The notes beneath the pieces were generated by a model, which saw nothing but the letters and a program-made list of their open reading frames with translations, did no database searches and was not told the origin of the DNA. A stretch of 64,000 nucleotides of DNA from contig JADJNC010000014.1 of NCBI GenBank assembly GCA_016709335.1, forward strand, positions 101,464 through 165,463, read 5' to 3'. This document shows, in pieces, positions 49,176 through 60,200 of this stretch (the first letter of the stretch is position 1; the number at the start of each line of letters is the position of its first letter). Origin of the DNA: Candidatus Propionivibrio dominans. GTDB taxonomy: Bacteria; Pseudomonadota; Gammaproteobacteria; Burkholderiales; Rhodocyclaceae. A program made the translations under genes and the position numbers.

Positions 49176-52100
49176 ATGCCCCGAACTGGCGTCTTCAAAA
49201 TCAAGGTAATGACTGCTGCGCTGGCCGCCGCCTTCGCCGGTGGTGCATTGGCCAACCCGGTCAACCCTGTTGTCGCCTCCGGCCAGGCCGTTTTTCAGCA
49301 AAACGGCAAAACACTCACGGTCACCAACACCCCAAGCGCCATCATCAACTGGCAGAGCTTCAACATCGACCGCGGCGAACTCACCCGCTTCATCCAGCAA
49401 AGCGCCACCAGCCAGGTGCTCAACCGCGTCACCGGCGGCGACCCCAGCAAGATCCTTGGCAGCCTGCAATCCAACGGCCGCGTCATCCTGATCAACCCCA
49501 ACGGTGTCGCCTTCGGCAAAGGCGCGCAGGTCGATGTCGCCGGCCTGCTCGTCTCCACCCTGCAACTCAAGGATGCCGACTTCCTCGCCGGCAAGCTCAA
49601 ATTCAACGATACCCCCGGTGCCGGCAGCATCAAAAATGAAGGCACCATCAAGACCGCCAGTGGTGGCCAGGTCATCCTGATTGCCCCGCAGATTGAAAAC
49701 TCCGGCCTCATTCACACACCCGAAGGCCAGATCATGCTGCTGGCTGGCAAGAGCGTCACCATCGCCGACCCCGACAAACCCGCCATCCAGATCGAGATCA
49801 CCAACAGCGAACAGCAGGCGGTCAACATCGGCACGCTGATCGGCAAGGAAATCAGCCTCTACGGCGGCATCGTCAGGAACAGTGGCACCATCCAGGCCAC
49901 CACCGCCGTTGTCGGGCAAAACGGCAAGATCAGCCTGCGTGCCAGATACGAAGTCGAAAACACCGGCACCCTGCAGGCCAATGGCGCCCAGGGCGGCGAC
50001 ATCGTCATCCAGGCCGATCAGGGCATGGCCAAAGTGCAGGGCATCGTTGAAGCCAAAGCACTGAAGCACGAACAAATCGTCGCGCATCAGCAGAGCATCG
50101 AGCAAAAGGTACGCACGGCGAGCCAGCCGCTGATCACGGTGGTGGTCGAAACGCCAGCGGTCGAGACGCCAGCGGCATTGGCCGACAGCTCAAGCGATAC
50201 GATCATCAGGCTGCAAGCCGAGACGCTCAGCCCTGCGAGCACCGCCAGCCCGGCGCCCGACAGCGTCTGGGTCAAGGCCGCTGGCGCAGTCGCCTTTACC
50301 GACAACAGCATCGCGCAAGCCACACCAGCGTCCGGCCCGCTGATCCCCCTCGACTCCAGCCCGATCAATCCGCAAAACCCCATGTTGCCTACCCGGCAAG
50401 TCGGCGTCGGTGGCTCGGTGCGAATCCTCGGGCGTCGCGTCGGCGTACTCGACGGGGCGACGATAGACACCACGGGGGCCAAAGGTGGCGGCGAAATCCT
50501 CGTCGGCGGCGACTGGCAGGGCCACAACCCCGAGGTGCAGAATGCCCAGGCCACTTTCGTTGCCGCCACTGCACGTCTCGACGCCAGCGCCAGCGAATTC
50601 GGCAAGGGCGGCAAGGTCGTGGTGTGGGCCGACGACACCACCCACATGGATGGCCAGATTACGGCAAAGGGCGGTGTGCTAGGCGGCAACGGTGGCTTCG
50701 CTGAAATTTCAGGCAAAGTCAAAGTCCAGGCCGATGGGCACGCCGATCTTTCCGCACCACAGGGTAAAGCCGGGACACTGCTCCTTGACCCGGGATCCAT
50801 TACTATTACAACCAGCAGCAGCGATGCCTCAACTGGGATGGTCAACAACGGCTGGATCAATACGCAGTTGGGACTGTCCAGCCTGATTCTTGCCACTACC
50901 GATGCCAGCCTGAGCACAAACGGAGCTACTCAGGACATCACCGTCGGCGCAGCGATCACCTGGTCTGCGGCAAATACCCTGACCCTCACGGCCGGCAACA
51001 ACATCGCCATAAACAGTGCCATCACCAGTAGCAACGTGGGCGGTGGTCTGATCCTCAACGCTGCGGGAACGGCCAACCTGGCCAGTACCATTAGCCTGGC
51101 CGGCGGCACGCTTGCCGGTACTGCTACCTTGACGGCCAGCGCAGGCACATTGAACAACGTAACACTGGGCACCAACCTCTCGCTCACCGGCAATACCACG
51201 ATCACCGGTGGGCTGACGCTCTCCGGCAGCACCGTCACGATCAATTCGGGAGCCGTGCTGCTCTACTCCGGCACGCAGACCCTGGGCGGCACCGGCAACC
51301 TGGTGTTCGCCGGGGCCTCCAACAGTTGGCTCTACCGCAGTGGTGCGGCCGCCACCCTCACCGTCGGCCCCAACGTCACGGTGAGTGGTAGCGGCACTGG
51401 CACCGCGATCTTTGGCTACTACAGCGACGAGGCCATCAACTTCCAGGGCACGCTCAATGCCAACGTAACCGGCAAGACCTGGTACCTGGGCGGCTTCAAC
51501 AACACCGGCAAGATCAACGTCAGCGCTGGCACGGTGCGTATGGATACGTACTCGGGCACCGGCAACTGGAGCAACACCAGTACAGCACTCAAGGGGATCG
51601 CCATCAGTGGCGGGGCACTGGTACTGGACGACAGTTTCAACGCCAGCGCGCTGGGCAACATCACACAAAGTGGCAGCGGCACAGTGAGCCTGGGCGGCAC
51701 CCTGATCCTCGACCAGGCCAGCACCAACCTGAGCAGCGCAGGGCTGACGGCGCTGGATCTGGGCAGCGGCGCCATTATCACCGGCGGCGGCAACACCCTT
51801 ACCGCCGACGCCGTCTTTGCCTTGACGTCCAGCGCAGGCACCTTGAACAACGTAACGCTGGGCACCAACCTCTCGCTCACGGGCAACACCACTATTGCCG
51901 GTGGGTTGACGCTTTCCGGCGGCAGCACCGTCACCATCAATTCGGGAGCCGTGCTGCTCTACAGCGGCACGCAGACCCTGGGCGGCACCGGCAACCTGGT
52001 GTTCGCCGGGGCCTCCAACAGTTGGCTCTACCGCAGTGGTGCGGCCGCCACCCTCACCGTCGGTCCCAACGTCACAGTCAGTGGCACCGGCACCGGCACT

Positions 52101-53234
52101 GCCACCTTTGGCTACTACAACGACGAGGTCATCAACTTCCAGGGCACGCTCAATGCCGGCGTAACCGGCAAGATCTGGTACCTGGGCGGCTTCAACAACA
52201 CCGGCAAAATCAATGTCAGCGCCGGCACGGTGCGCATGGATACGTACTCGGGCACCGGCAACTGGAGCAACACCAGTACAGCACTCAAGGGGATCGCCAT
52301 CAGTGGCGGGGCACTGGTACTGGACGACAGTTTCAACGCCAGCGCGCTGGGCAACATCACACAAAGTGGCAGCGGCACAGTGAGCCTGGGCGGCACCCTG
52401 ATCCTCGACCAGGCCAGCACCAACCTGAGCAGCGCAGGGCTGACGGCGCTGGATCTGGGCAGCGGCGCCATTATCACCGGCGGGGGCAACACCCTCACCG
52501 CCAATGCCGGCTTTGCCTTGACGGCCAGCGCCGGCACTTTGAATAACGTAACGCTGGGCACCAACCTCTCGCTCACGGGCAACACCACTATTGCCGGTGG
52601 GGTGACGCTTTCCGGCAGCACCGTCACCATCAATTCGGGAGCCGTGCTGCTCTACAGCGGCACGCAGACGCTGGGCGGCACCGGCAACCTGGTGTTCGCC
52701 GGGGCCTCCAACAGTTGGCTCTACCGCAGTGGTGCGGCCGCCACCCTCACCGTCGGTCCCAACGTCACAGTCAGTGGCACCGGCACCGGCACTGCCACCT
52801 TTGGCTACTACAACGACGAGGTCATCAACTTCCAGGGCACGCTCAATGCCGGCGTAACCGGCAAGATCTGGTACCTGGGCGGCTTCAACAACACCGGCAA
52901 AATCAACGTCAGCGCCGGCACGGTGCGCATGGACACCTACTCGGGAACGGGCAACTGGAGCAACACCAGCACCGCACTCAAGGGTATCGCCCTCAGCGGC
53001 GGGGTACTGGTACTGGACGACAGCTTCAACGCCAGCGTGCTGGGCAACATCACGCAAAGCGGCAGCGGCACGGTGAGCCTGGGCGGCACCCTGATCCTCG
53101 ACCAGGCCAGCACCAACCTGAGCAGCGCAGGTGCCGGTATCTTGGGCAGCGGCGCCATCATCACCGGCGGCGGCAACACCCTTTACCGCCGACGCCGTCT
53201 TCATGACGTCCAGCGCAGGCCTCGAACAACGTAA
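49176..53234 (+). CDS. filamentous haemagglutinin-like two-partner-secretion exoprotein, N-terminal part
   Basis: The first 1352 residues of a giant exoprotein. A signal peptide (FKIKVMTAALAAAFAGGALA) is followed by the TPS secretion domain: NPVNPVVASGQAVFQQNGK, QSFNIDRGELTRFIQ, ILGSLQSNGRVILINPNG and VAFGKGAQVDVAGLLVST, with the NPNG hallmark. These domains are recognised by an outer-membrane TpsB transporter, not present in this window. From about residue 656 the protein consists of 230-residue beta-helix repeats rich in Gly, Thr, Asn and Ser. A one-base insertion near 53181 throws the frame and leads to a stop at 53232-53234, although homologous repeat sequence continues beyond. The protein probably acts as an adhesin or in biofilm and floc formation. 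Confidence 0.88.
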   Translation: MPRTGVFKIKVMTAALAAAFAGGALANPVNPVVASGQAVFQQNGKTLTVTNTPSAIINWQSFNIDRGELTRFIQQSATSQVLNRVTGGDPSKILGSLQSNGRVILINPNGVAFGKGAQVDVAGLLVSTLQLKDADFLAGKLKFNDTPGAGSIKNEGTIKTASGGQVILIAPQIENSGLIHTPEGQIMLLAGKSVTIADPDKPAIQIEITNSEQQAVNIGTLIGKEISLYGGIVRNSGTIQATTAVVGQNGKISLRARYEVENTGTLQANGAQGGDIVIQADQGMAKVQGIVEAKALKHEQIVAHQQSIEQKVRTASQPLITVVVETPAVETPAALADSSSDTIIRLQAETLSPASTASPAPDSVWVKAAGAVAFTDNSIAQATPASGPLIPLDSSPINPQNPMLPTRQVGVGGSVRILGRRVGVLDGATIDTTGAKGGGEILVGGDWQGHNPEVQNAQATFVAATARLDASASEFGKGGKVVVWADDTTHMDGQITAKGGVLGGNGGFAEISGKVKVQADGHADLSAPQGKAGTLLLDPGSITITTSSSDASTGMVNNGWINTQLGLSSLILATTDASLSTNGATQDITVGAAITWSAANTLTLTAGNNIAINSAITSSNVGGGLILNAAGTANLASTISLAGGTLAGTATLTASAGTLNNVTLGTNLSLTGNTTITGGLTLSGSTVTINSGAVLLYSGTQTLGGTGNLVFAGASNSWLYRSGAAATLTVGPNVTVSGSGTGTAIFGYYSDEAINFQGTLNANVTGKTWYLGGFNNTGKINVSAGTVRMDTYSGTGNWSNTSTALKGIAISGGALVLDDSFNASALGNITQSGSGTVSLGGTLILDQASTNLSSAGLTALDLGSGAIITGGGNTLTADAVFALTSSAGTLNNVTLGTNLSLTGNTTIAGGLTLSGGSTVTINSGAVLLYSGTQTLGGTGNLVFAGASNSWLYRSGAAATLTVGPNVTVSGTGTGTATFGYYNDEVINFQGTLNAGVTGKIWYLGGFNNTGKINVSAGTVRMDTYSGTGNWSNTSTALKGIAISGGALVLDDSFNASALGNITQSGSGTVSLGGTLILDQASTNLSSAGLTALDLGSGAIITGGGNTLTANAGFALTASAGTLNNVTLGTNLSLTGNTTIAGGVTLSGSTVTINSGAVLLYSGTQTLGGTGNLVFAGASNSWLYRSGAAATLTVGPNVTVSGTGTGTATFGYYNDEVINFQGTLNAGVTGKIWYLGGFNNTGKINVSAGTVRMDTYSGTGNWSNTSTALKGIALSGGVLVLDDSFNASVLGNITQSGSGTVSLGGTLILDQASTNLSSAGAGILGSGAIITGGGNTLYRRRRLHDVQRRPRTT

Positions 53235-53860
53235 CGCTGGGCACCAACCTCTCGCTCGCGGCAACACCACTATTGCCGTGGGTTGACGCTTTCCGGCGGC
53301 AGCACCGTCACCAACAATTCGGGAGCCGTGCCTGACCCTACAGCGGCACGCAGACCCTGCGGCACCGGCAACCTGGCGTTCGCCGGGGCCTCCAACAGCT
53401 GGCTCTACCGGCTATGGTGCGGCCGCCACCCTCACCGTCGGCCCATCACTCACAGTGGCAGTGGCACGGCCCGGCACTGCCACCTTTGGCAGCTACAACG
53501 ACCCGGTGGCCATCAACTTCCAGGGCACGCTCACATCCGGCGAACCGGCAAGATCTGGTACCTGGGCGCCTTCAACAACACCGGCAAAATCATTGCCGGC
53601 GCCGGCACGCTGGCGCATGGATACGTACTCGGGCACCGGCAACCGGAGCAACACCAGCACCGGCACTCAAGGGGATCGCCATCAGTGGCGGGGCACTCGT
53701 GCTGGACGACAGTTTCAATGCCAGCGATTTGGGCAACATCACACAAAGCGGCAGCGGTACGGTGAGCGTCACCGGCATACTGGACCTGAGCAGCGGCACC
53801 CTGGACATCGGTAGTGCCGGTATCTTTGGCAGCGGAGGCCTGAGCTCCCTCTCTGGCACG
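51141..53860 (+). repeat. tandem repeat family 1 (about 690 bp, 3 intact copies plus a damaged fourth)
   Basis: Units start at 51141, 51833, 52530 and 53215. The first three are 692, 697 and 685 bp (about 230 codons) and nearly identical, all opening with a GTLNNVTLGTNLSLTGNTTI-coding segment. The third lacks a short LTALDL-coding piece near its end. The fourth shows many one-base indels relative to the others. Confidence 0.85.
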
Positions 53861-55797
53861 ATCAAGGAACGGCACCCTCATCAACACCAATAGCACACCG
53901 AACTTCAATGCCCTCGGTGGCAGCACGCTCGACAGCGTGACCTTGGGGCAGCAACCTCAACTTTACTGGCGGCAGCTACACACTGATCAAAAACAGCCTG
54001 CTGCTGGCCAACGGCATCACCGTCAATCTGGGCAACCACAGCTTTTACTGGAACACCCTGAACCCCACGCAAGAACTCAAGACCGTATCGGGCAACGCCA
54101 CCATCAACGCGGCCGGAGGCTACCCCATCCTGCCGGCTACGGCGGCACCGGCCAGACGGTCACCATCGGCAGCGGCATCACGCTGCAGGGCTATGGGTAT
54201 ATCGGCGATAGCTCGGTGGCCACCATTGTCAACGCTGGCACCCTGGTGGCCAATACAGCGGGCCAGACCTTCACCATCAATCCCACCACATTCACCAACC
54301 AGGGGTCGATCTGGACCCTGGTCCGGGATGAACATCGCGGGCACCTTGCGTGCCACTGCCGGAACGCTTGCCGTCACGCCCACGAACTGGAGCAACATTG
54401 GCGCCATCGAGTACGGGTGGCACGCTCACCATTACCGGAACCAATCTGAGCAACACGGGCACGCTGAGCGTAGGCGCTGGCAGCATACTCAATCTGGGTG
54501 GTTCGCTCACGGCGGCCAATCTGGGGACGTTCAGCCGCACGGCGGGCAGCACCGTCAACCTCACCGGCATACTGGACCTGAGCAGCGGCGCACTGGACAT
54601 CGGTAGTGCCGGTATCTTTGGCAGCGGAGGCCTGAGCTCCCTCTCTGGCACGATCAAGAACGGCACCCTCATCAACACCAATAGCACACCGAACTTCAAT
54701 GCCCTCGGTGGCAGCACGCTCGACGGCGTGACCTTGGGCAGCAACCTCAACTTTACTGGCGGCAGCTACACACTGATCAAAAACAGCCTGCTGCTGGCCA
54801 ACGGCATCACCGTCAATCTGGGCAACCACAGCTTTTACTGGAACACCCTGAACCCCACGCAAGAACTCAAGACCGTATCGGGCAACGCCACCATCAACGC
54901 GGCCGGAGGCTACCCCATCTATGCCGGCTACGGCGGCACCGGCCAGACGGTCACCATCGGCAGCGGCATCACTCTACAGGGCTATGGGACGATAGGTGAC
55001 AGCTCGGTCGCCACCATCGTCAACGCCGGTACCCTGGTGGCCAATACAGCGGGCCAGACCTTCACCATCAATCCCACCACATTCACCAACGGGGTCGATC
55101 TGGACCCTGGTCCGGGAGTGAACATCGCGGGCACCTTGCGTGCCACTGCCGGAACGCTTGCCGTCACGCCCACGAACTGGAGCAACATTGGCGCCATCGA
55201 GAGTACGGGTGGCACGCTCACCATTACCGGAACCAATCTGAGCAACACGGGCACGCTGAGCGTAGGCGCTGGCAGCATACTCAATCTGGGTGGTTCGCTC
55301 ACGGCGGCCAATCTGGGGACGTTCAGCCGCACGGCGGGCAGCACCGTCAACCTCACCGGCATACTGGACCTGAGCAGCGGCACCTGGACATCGGTAGTGC
55401 CGGTATCTTTGGCAGCGGAGGCCTGAGCTCCCTCTCTGGCACGATCAAGAACGGCACCCTCATCAACACCAATAGCACACCGAACTTCAATGCCCTCGGT
55501 GGCAGCACGCTCGACGGCGTGACCTTGGGCAGCAACCTCAACTTTACTGGCGGCAGCTACACACTGATCAAAACAGCCTGCTGCTGGCCAACGGCATCAC
55601 CGTCAATCTGGGCAACCACAGCTTTTACTGGAACACCCTGAACCCCACGCAGGAACTCAAGACCGTATCGGGCAACGCCACCATCAACGCGGCCGGAGGC
55701 TACCCCATCTATGCCGGCTACGGCGGCACCGGCCAGACGGTCACCATCGGCAGCGGCATCACGCTGCAGGGTTATGGGACGATAGGCGACAGCTCCG
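53235..55797 (+). pseudogene. frame-broken middle of the exoprotein gene
   Basis: Homologous exoprotein coding sequence continues here but in shifting frames. Compared with intact repeat copies, extra bases lie near 53866 (AAGGAAC for AAGAAC), 53947 (GGGG for GGG), about 54297 and 55795 (CTCCGG for CTCGG). Bases are missing near 54335, 54413, 55385 (ACCTGG for ACCCTGG) and 55571 (one A of a run). The longest open piece is 54413-55385 within an open frame 54350-55426. The errors lie at different places in repeat copies that are otherwise almost identical, which points to consensus or assembly error in repeats as much as to gene decay. Confidence 0.7.
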
Positions 55798-56640
55798 GTC
55801 GCCACCATCGTCAACGCCGGTACCCTGGTGGCCAATACAGCGGGCCAGACCTTCACCATCAATCCCACCACATTCACCAACGGGGTCGATCTGGACCCTG
55901 GTCCGGGAGTGAACATCGCGGGCACCTTGCGTGCCACTGCCGGAACGCTTGCCGTCACGCCCACGAACTGGAGCAACATTGGCGCCATCGAGAGTACGGG
56001 TGGCACGCTCACCATTACCGGAACCAATCTGAGCAACACGGGCACGCTGAGCGTAGGCGCTGGCAGCATACTCAATCTGGGTGGTTCGCTCACGGCGGCC
56101 AATCTGGGGACGTTCAGCCGCACGGCGGGCAGCACCGTCAACCTCACCGGCATACTGGACCTGAGCAGCGGCACCCTGGACATCGGTAGTGCCGGTATCT
56201 TTGGCAGCGGAGGCCTGAGCTCCCTCTCTGGCACGATCAAGAACGGCACCCTCATCAACACCAATAGCACACCGAACTTCAATGCCCTCGGTGGCAGCAC
56301 GCTCGACGGCGTGACCTTGGGCAGCAACCTCAACTTTACTGGCGGCAGCTACACACTGATCAAAAACAGCCTGCTGCTGGCCAACGGCATCACCGTCAAT
56401 CTGGGCAACCACAGCTTTTACTGGAACACCCTGAACCCCACGCAAGAACTCAAGACCGTATCGGGCAACGCCACCATCAACGCGGCCGGAGGCTACCCCA
56501 TCTATGCCGGCTACGGCGGCACCGGCCAGACGGTCACCATCGGCAGCGGCATCACGCTGCAGGGCTATGGGTATATCGGCGATAGCTCCGTGGCCACCAT
56601 TGTCAATGCCGGCACCCTGGTCGCCAGCACAGCGAGCCAG
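53777..56640 (+). repeat. tandem repeat family 2 (792 bp, about 3.6 copies)
   Basis: Units begin at 53777, 54569, 55361 and 56152, each opening with the ILDLSSGTLDIGSAGIFGSG-coding segment. Spacing is 792, 792 and 791 bp, that is 264 codons when indels are corrected. Copies are almost identical at the nucleotide level, indicating recent amplification or gene conversion. Confidence 0.85.
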
Positions 56641-57240
56641 ACCTTCAACATCAGTCCAACGACTCTTACCAACACCGGAACGCTGCTCGTGTTGTCAGGA
56701 GCAACAATGGCCCTGGCTAGCGGCACCACCTGGACCAGCGCGGGCAGCGGCATTGACCTGCAATCGGGCGGCACCTTCAACCTCAACGGTGTTTACACCA
56801 TCACCGGCGGCTTGCCCATCGTCAGCGGCGCCACGGTGAACCTGCAGTCGGGTATCACCAATGCACAGTTTTCCAACCTATTGTTCCAGGGCGGCACAGC
56901 AGTTCTCAATAGTATTTTAGCCAACACCGCACTAACTCTCACACTCGCGGGCACCAGCGGCAGTTTGCGCCTGGGCAGCCTTGGGCGTATCAATGGCGGT
57001 ACCGTTGCCACCAGTGGCGGTGTGACGCTGAGTTCTACCGCCGGTACGCTCGACGGCGTGACCCTGGCCACCGACATGATTGTGGAAGACGGCGGTTCCT
57101 TGACTTTGCTAAACAACCTGACTTTTTGGGTACCAACAAGAAAATCAGCCTTAACAGCAAGGCCAGTTCCTCCTATCTCTACATCAAGGGTAGCAGCGCG
57201 CAGACCATCGGCGTCACTGCCGGCAGCACCGGCAGCATAG
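55828..57240 (+). CDS. exoprotein, third in-frame segment
   Basis: Open frame covering the end of repeat family 2 and unique beta-helix sequence after it (GTTWTSAGSGIDLQSGG, VVNLQSG-type strands). Exoprotein-like sequence is in this frame from about 55798 to 57123. At the T-run 57123-57127 one base appears to be missing, because after it the neighbouring frame continues with GTNKKISLNSKASSSYLY. This is not an independent gene; it is part of the same giant coding sequence. Confidence 0.7.
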   Translation: MANTAGQTFTINPTTFTNGVDLDPGPGVNIAGTLRATAGTLAVTPTNWSNIGAIESTGGTLTITGTNLSNTGTLSVGAGSILNLGGSLTAANLGTFSRTAGSTVNLTGILDLSSGTLDIGSAGIFGSGGLSSLSGTIKNGTLINTNSTPNFNALGGSTLDGVTLGSNLNFTGGSYTLIKNSLLLANGITVNLGNHSFYWNTLNPTQELKTVSGNATINAAGGYPIYAGYGGTGQTVTIGSGITLQGYGYIGDSSVATIVNAGTLVASTASQTFNISPTTLTNTGTLLVLSGATMALASGTTWTSAGSGIDLQSGGTFNLNGVYTITGGLPIVSGATVNLQSGITNAQFSNLLFQGGTAVLNSILANTALTLTLAGTSGSLRLGSLGRINGGTVATSGGVTLSSTAGTLDGVTLATDMIVEDGGSLTLLNNLTFWVPTRKSALTARPVPPISTSRVAARRPSASLPAAPAA

Positions 57241-60200
57241 AGTTTGTTGGCGACGGCTACCAGCATTTCGTGACCCCTGTTGGCTCGCCCACCCTGATCC
57301 TGGACAAAGATGTGACGGTCAAAATGACGGGGTTTGGCGGTGTCGGCGGCGGCGGAAGTTTCTGGGATAGCACCCGGCCCTGGATACTCAACGGCGCGTT
57401 CAACGTGAACGTGAATGCCCCGTCGGCCATCGTGACGACCAACGTGGCCAACATCACCCGTGCCGGCGGCAGTACGGTCAATGTGCAGGCCGGCACCTTG
57501 CGCCTGAACGGCGCCGATGGCGATGCCGATTACAACGGGGCCTGGGATATTGCCTCGACTGCAATACTAAACCTCAACCACAGCGGTACCCGCACCCTGG
57601 GCGCCGGTTTCCTGGCCACGGGTAGCGGCCGCATCAGCAACCAGAGTGGCACGCTCAACATCAACGGCATGGGCAACAACACATTGCGCTTTGGCGGCAC
57701 CGCCACCACCAATTTCAACAGTGCCATCACCATTGGCGGTCTGGATGCAGCGGGGGTGTTTGGCATCAACGCCAATGTGGTGTCCAGCGGCTTGATCGAC
57801 TACACCTCCGGCTCCGCGCTTTCCATCGGTGCGGGGTCGACCCTGACGGCCAACGGTGGCATGAATTGGGGCACCGGCTCCACCGTCAGTGGCGGCGGAA
57901 CCCTACTGATCCCGACCGGGCAAACCCTGGCGCTGACAGGCGGGTCAAAATTTCTGACCAACGCCACGATCACCAATCAGGGCACCACGTCGCTTAACCT
58001 GACAGCAGGTAATGTTCTGTATCTCAGTACCAATGCCGCCATCACCAATAGCGGGACCTGGACGTTTGCCGCAGCGGGTGCCAATGGCGTTGTCACCAAC
58101 TCTGGCGCCAGTACCATCACCAATACAGGTGTGGTGCAGAACACAGGCGCCGGTACAGCAAGCTTCGGCGGAACATCGACCACTTTTGCTAGCACCGGTG
58201 GCAGTTATGCCAACAGCGGTAGCGGGGTGATGAACCTGGGAAGCGGCGTCAGCAACGCCTACAGCGGAACCACCACGTTCACCGGAAGCGGAGTCACCCT
58301 CAGCACCGGTACGCATGCTTTTGCCGTCGGTTCCGTCCTCAACGGCCCATTTACATTAGGCGCTGCCACAGCGACATTCAACAACACCACCGCCAACGGA
58401 CTGATCGATTTCACGGGTAGTGGCACGCTCACCGTCAATGCAGGCAACACGCTCACCGTAAATGGCGGCTTGAACTGGTCTGGTGGCGGGGCGATCAACG
58501 GTGCTGGCGCGCTCACCATCAATAGTGTATTTAACTGGAACGGCGGCACCATCTCCGGCACCGGCGTGCTGAACACCAATGGCACGGTCAATGTCACCGC
58601 GCCCGTGGTGGGGATTCTGAGTGGCAAGACCTGGAACAACACAGGTACCATCAATATTCCGCTTGGCAGCGGCGGGCTGGAATTGAACAGCGCCACGATC
58701 AATAACCTGGCGGGCGGCAGCATCAACATCGCCTCCGCCGATGCGACGCCGATCTACACCTTCGGCGGTGGCGTGGTGAACAACGCCGGCATCTTCACCT
58801 ACAATAATGCGGCAAGTGTTGGCATCAATACGGCGTTAAACAATACCGGCACTGTGGACGTACAAAGCGGAACGTTGAGTTTCACACAGGGAGGCTACAG
58901 CGGTGGCGTTATCAACATCGCCTCCGGCCACACACTGAACTGGTCAAAGGGTGTCAATCCCTGGCAATTCGACAACGGTACCGTCGTACAGGGCGGCGGG
59001 ACGCTGAATCTTACTTCAGGTGCGGGTACCTTTACCGGGGCCGGAAGTGGAATCACCGTTCAGGATGTTGGCACCACGCTCAATATCGCCGGGGCGAATA
59101 TTAGTGCCTCGGGCAACATCACGGTCGGCGCAGGCGGGACGCTGGGCATGATGGGCGGCTCGGCGACATTCAACCCAGGTTCCGTGGTCAATATCCAGTC
59201 AGGTGCGACGCTGGGAGTTTCCGCCATCAGCGTGAACCTGGGTATGAATGCCACGATTGCCGGTGCGATCAATGTTGGCATCGGCGGCATTGCAACCATC
59301 GCGCCAACCTCCGGCACGCTCACGCCGTCGAGCATTACGGTGGTCGGCAGCAGCAGCTACGATACGGCACACCTCAACTTTACCGCGCCCAATGGCGCGA
59401 TCACGGTACCCAATGTAACCACCAATAACGGCGGCGCGATTGCGTTTGGCAGCGACGTGACCATCGGCAACCTGAGCATTCTCGGTTTTACAGGGGGTCT
59501 GGTCGGCCCCGGCAACGTGGTGTTGGCCGCGGGCGGCACACATCTCTGGAATACAGGAGGCTTTGCCGGCGGTATCAATGTGACCATCGCCCCCGGCGCC
59601 AATCTCACCATCAATACCCCTGCCTTGAAGCAGATAACCAACGCCACGTTTGTCAATCAGGGCACGATTTCCTGGAATGACGGCGACATCGACCTGGAAG
59701 GCGCTGCGATACTGAATAACAGTGGTGCATTCAACATTGCGCTGGCGGGCAGCCGAACGCTGGGCAATGTTTTCGCCGGACCGGGCACATTGGCTTTGAC
59801 CAACACGGGCACGATCACCAAGACGGTCGCGAATTCCGCAACGTTCGACGGCAGTGTGACTTTGACCAATGCCTCAACCGGATCGCTCAATGTCAATGGT
59901 GGCACGCTTCAGGTCAATAACTTTGCGTTGAATACCAACTCCGGCGTTATCAGCGGTAGTGGCACACTCAACCTGGGTGGCGCAACGCTCACCAACAGCG
60001 GCACCATCAAACCCGGCGGCACCGGAGCTGCGGGAACCTTGTCGATTACTGGCAATCTCGTTAATAGCGGTAGCGGTACCATCGAAGCGGAACTGGGCGG
60101 CACCACCGCCGGGACCCAATATGACGTTTTGGCAGTCTCCGGCAACGTCACCCTGGGCGGCACCTTGAACAGCACATTGATCAACAGCTATGTGCCGACC

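Noticed and set aside
50829..53270. An 813-codon minus-strand open frame opposite the exoprotein gene
   Set aside because: It is the shadow of the repetitive, GC-rich exoprotein sequence. The plus strand has a signal peptide and TPS domain, and the minus frame simply repeats with the same period and has no recognisable domain.
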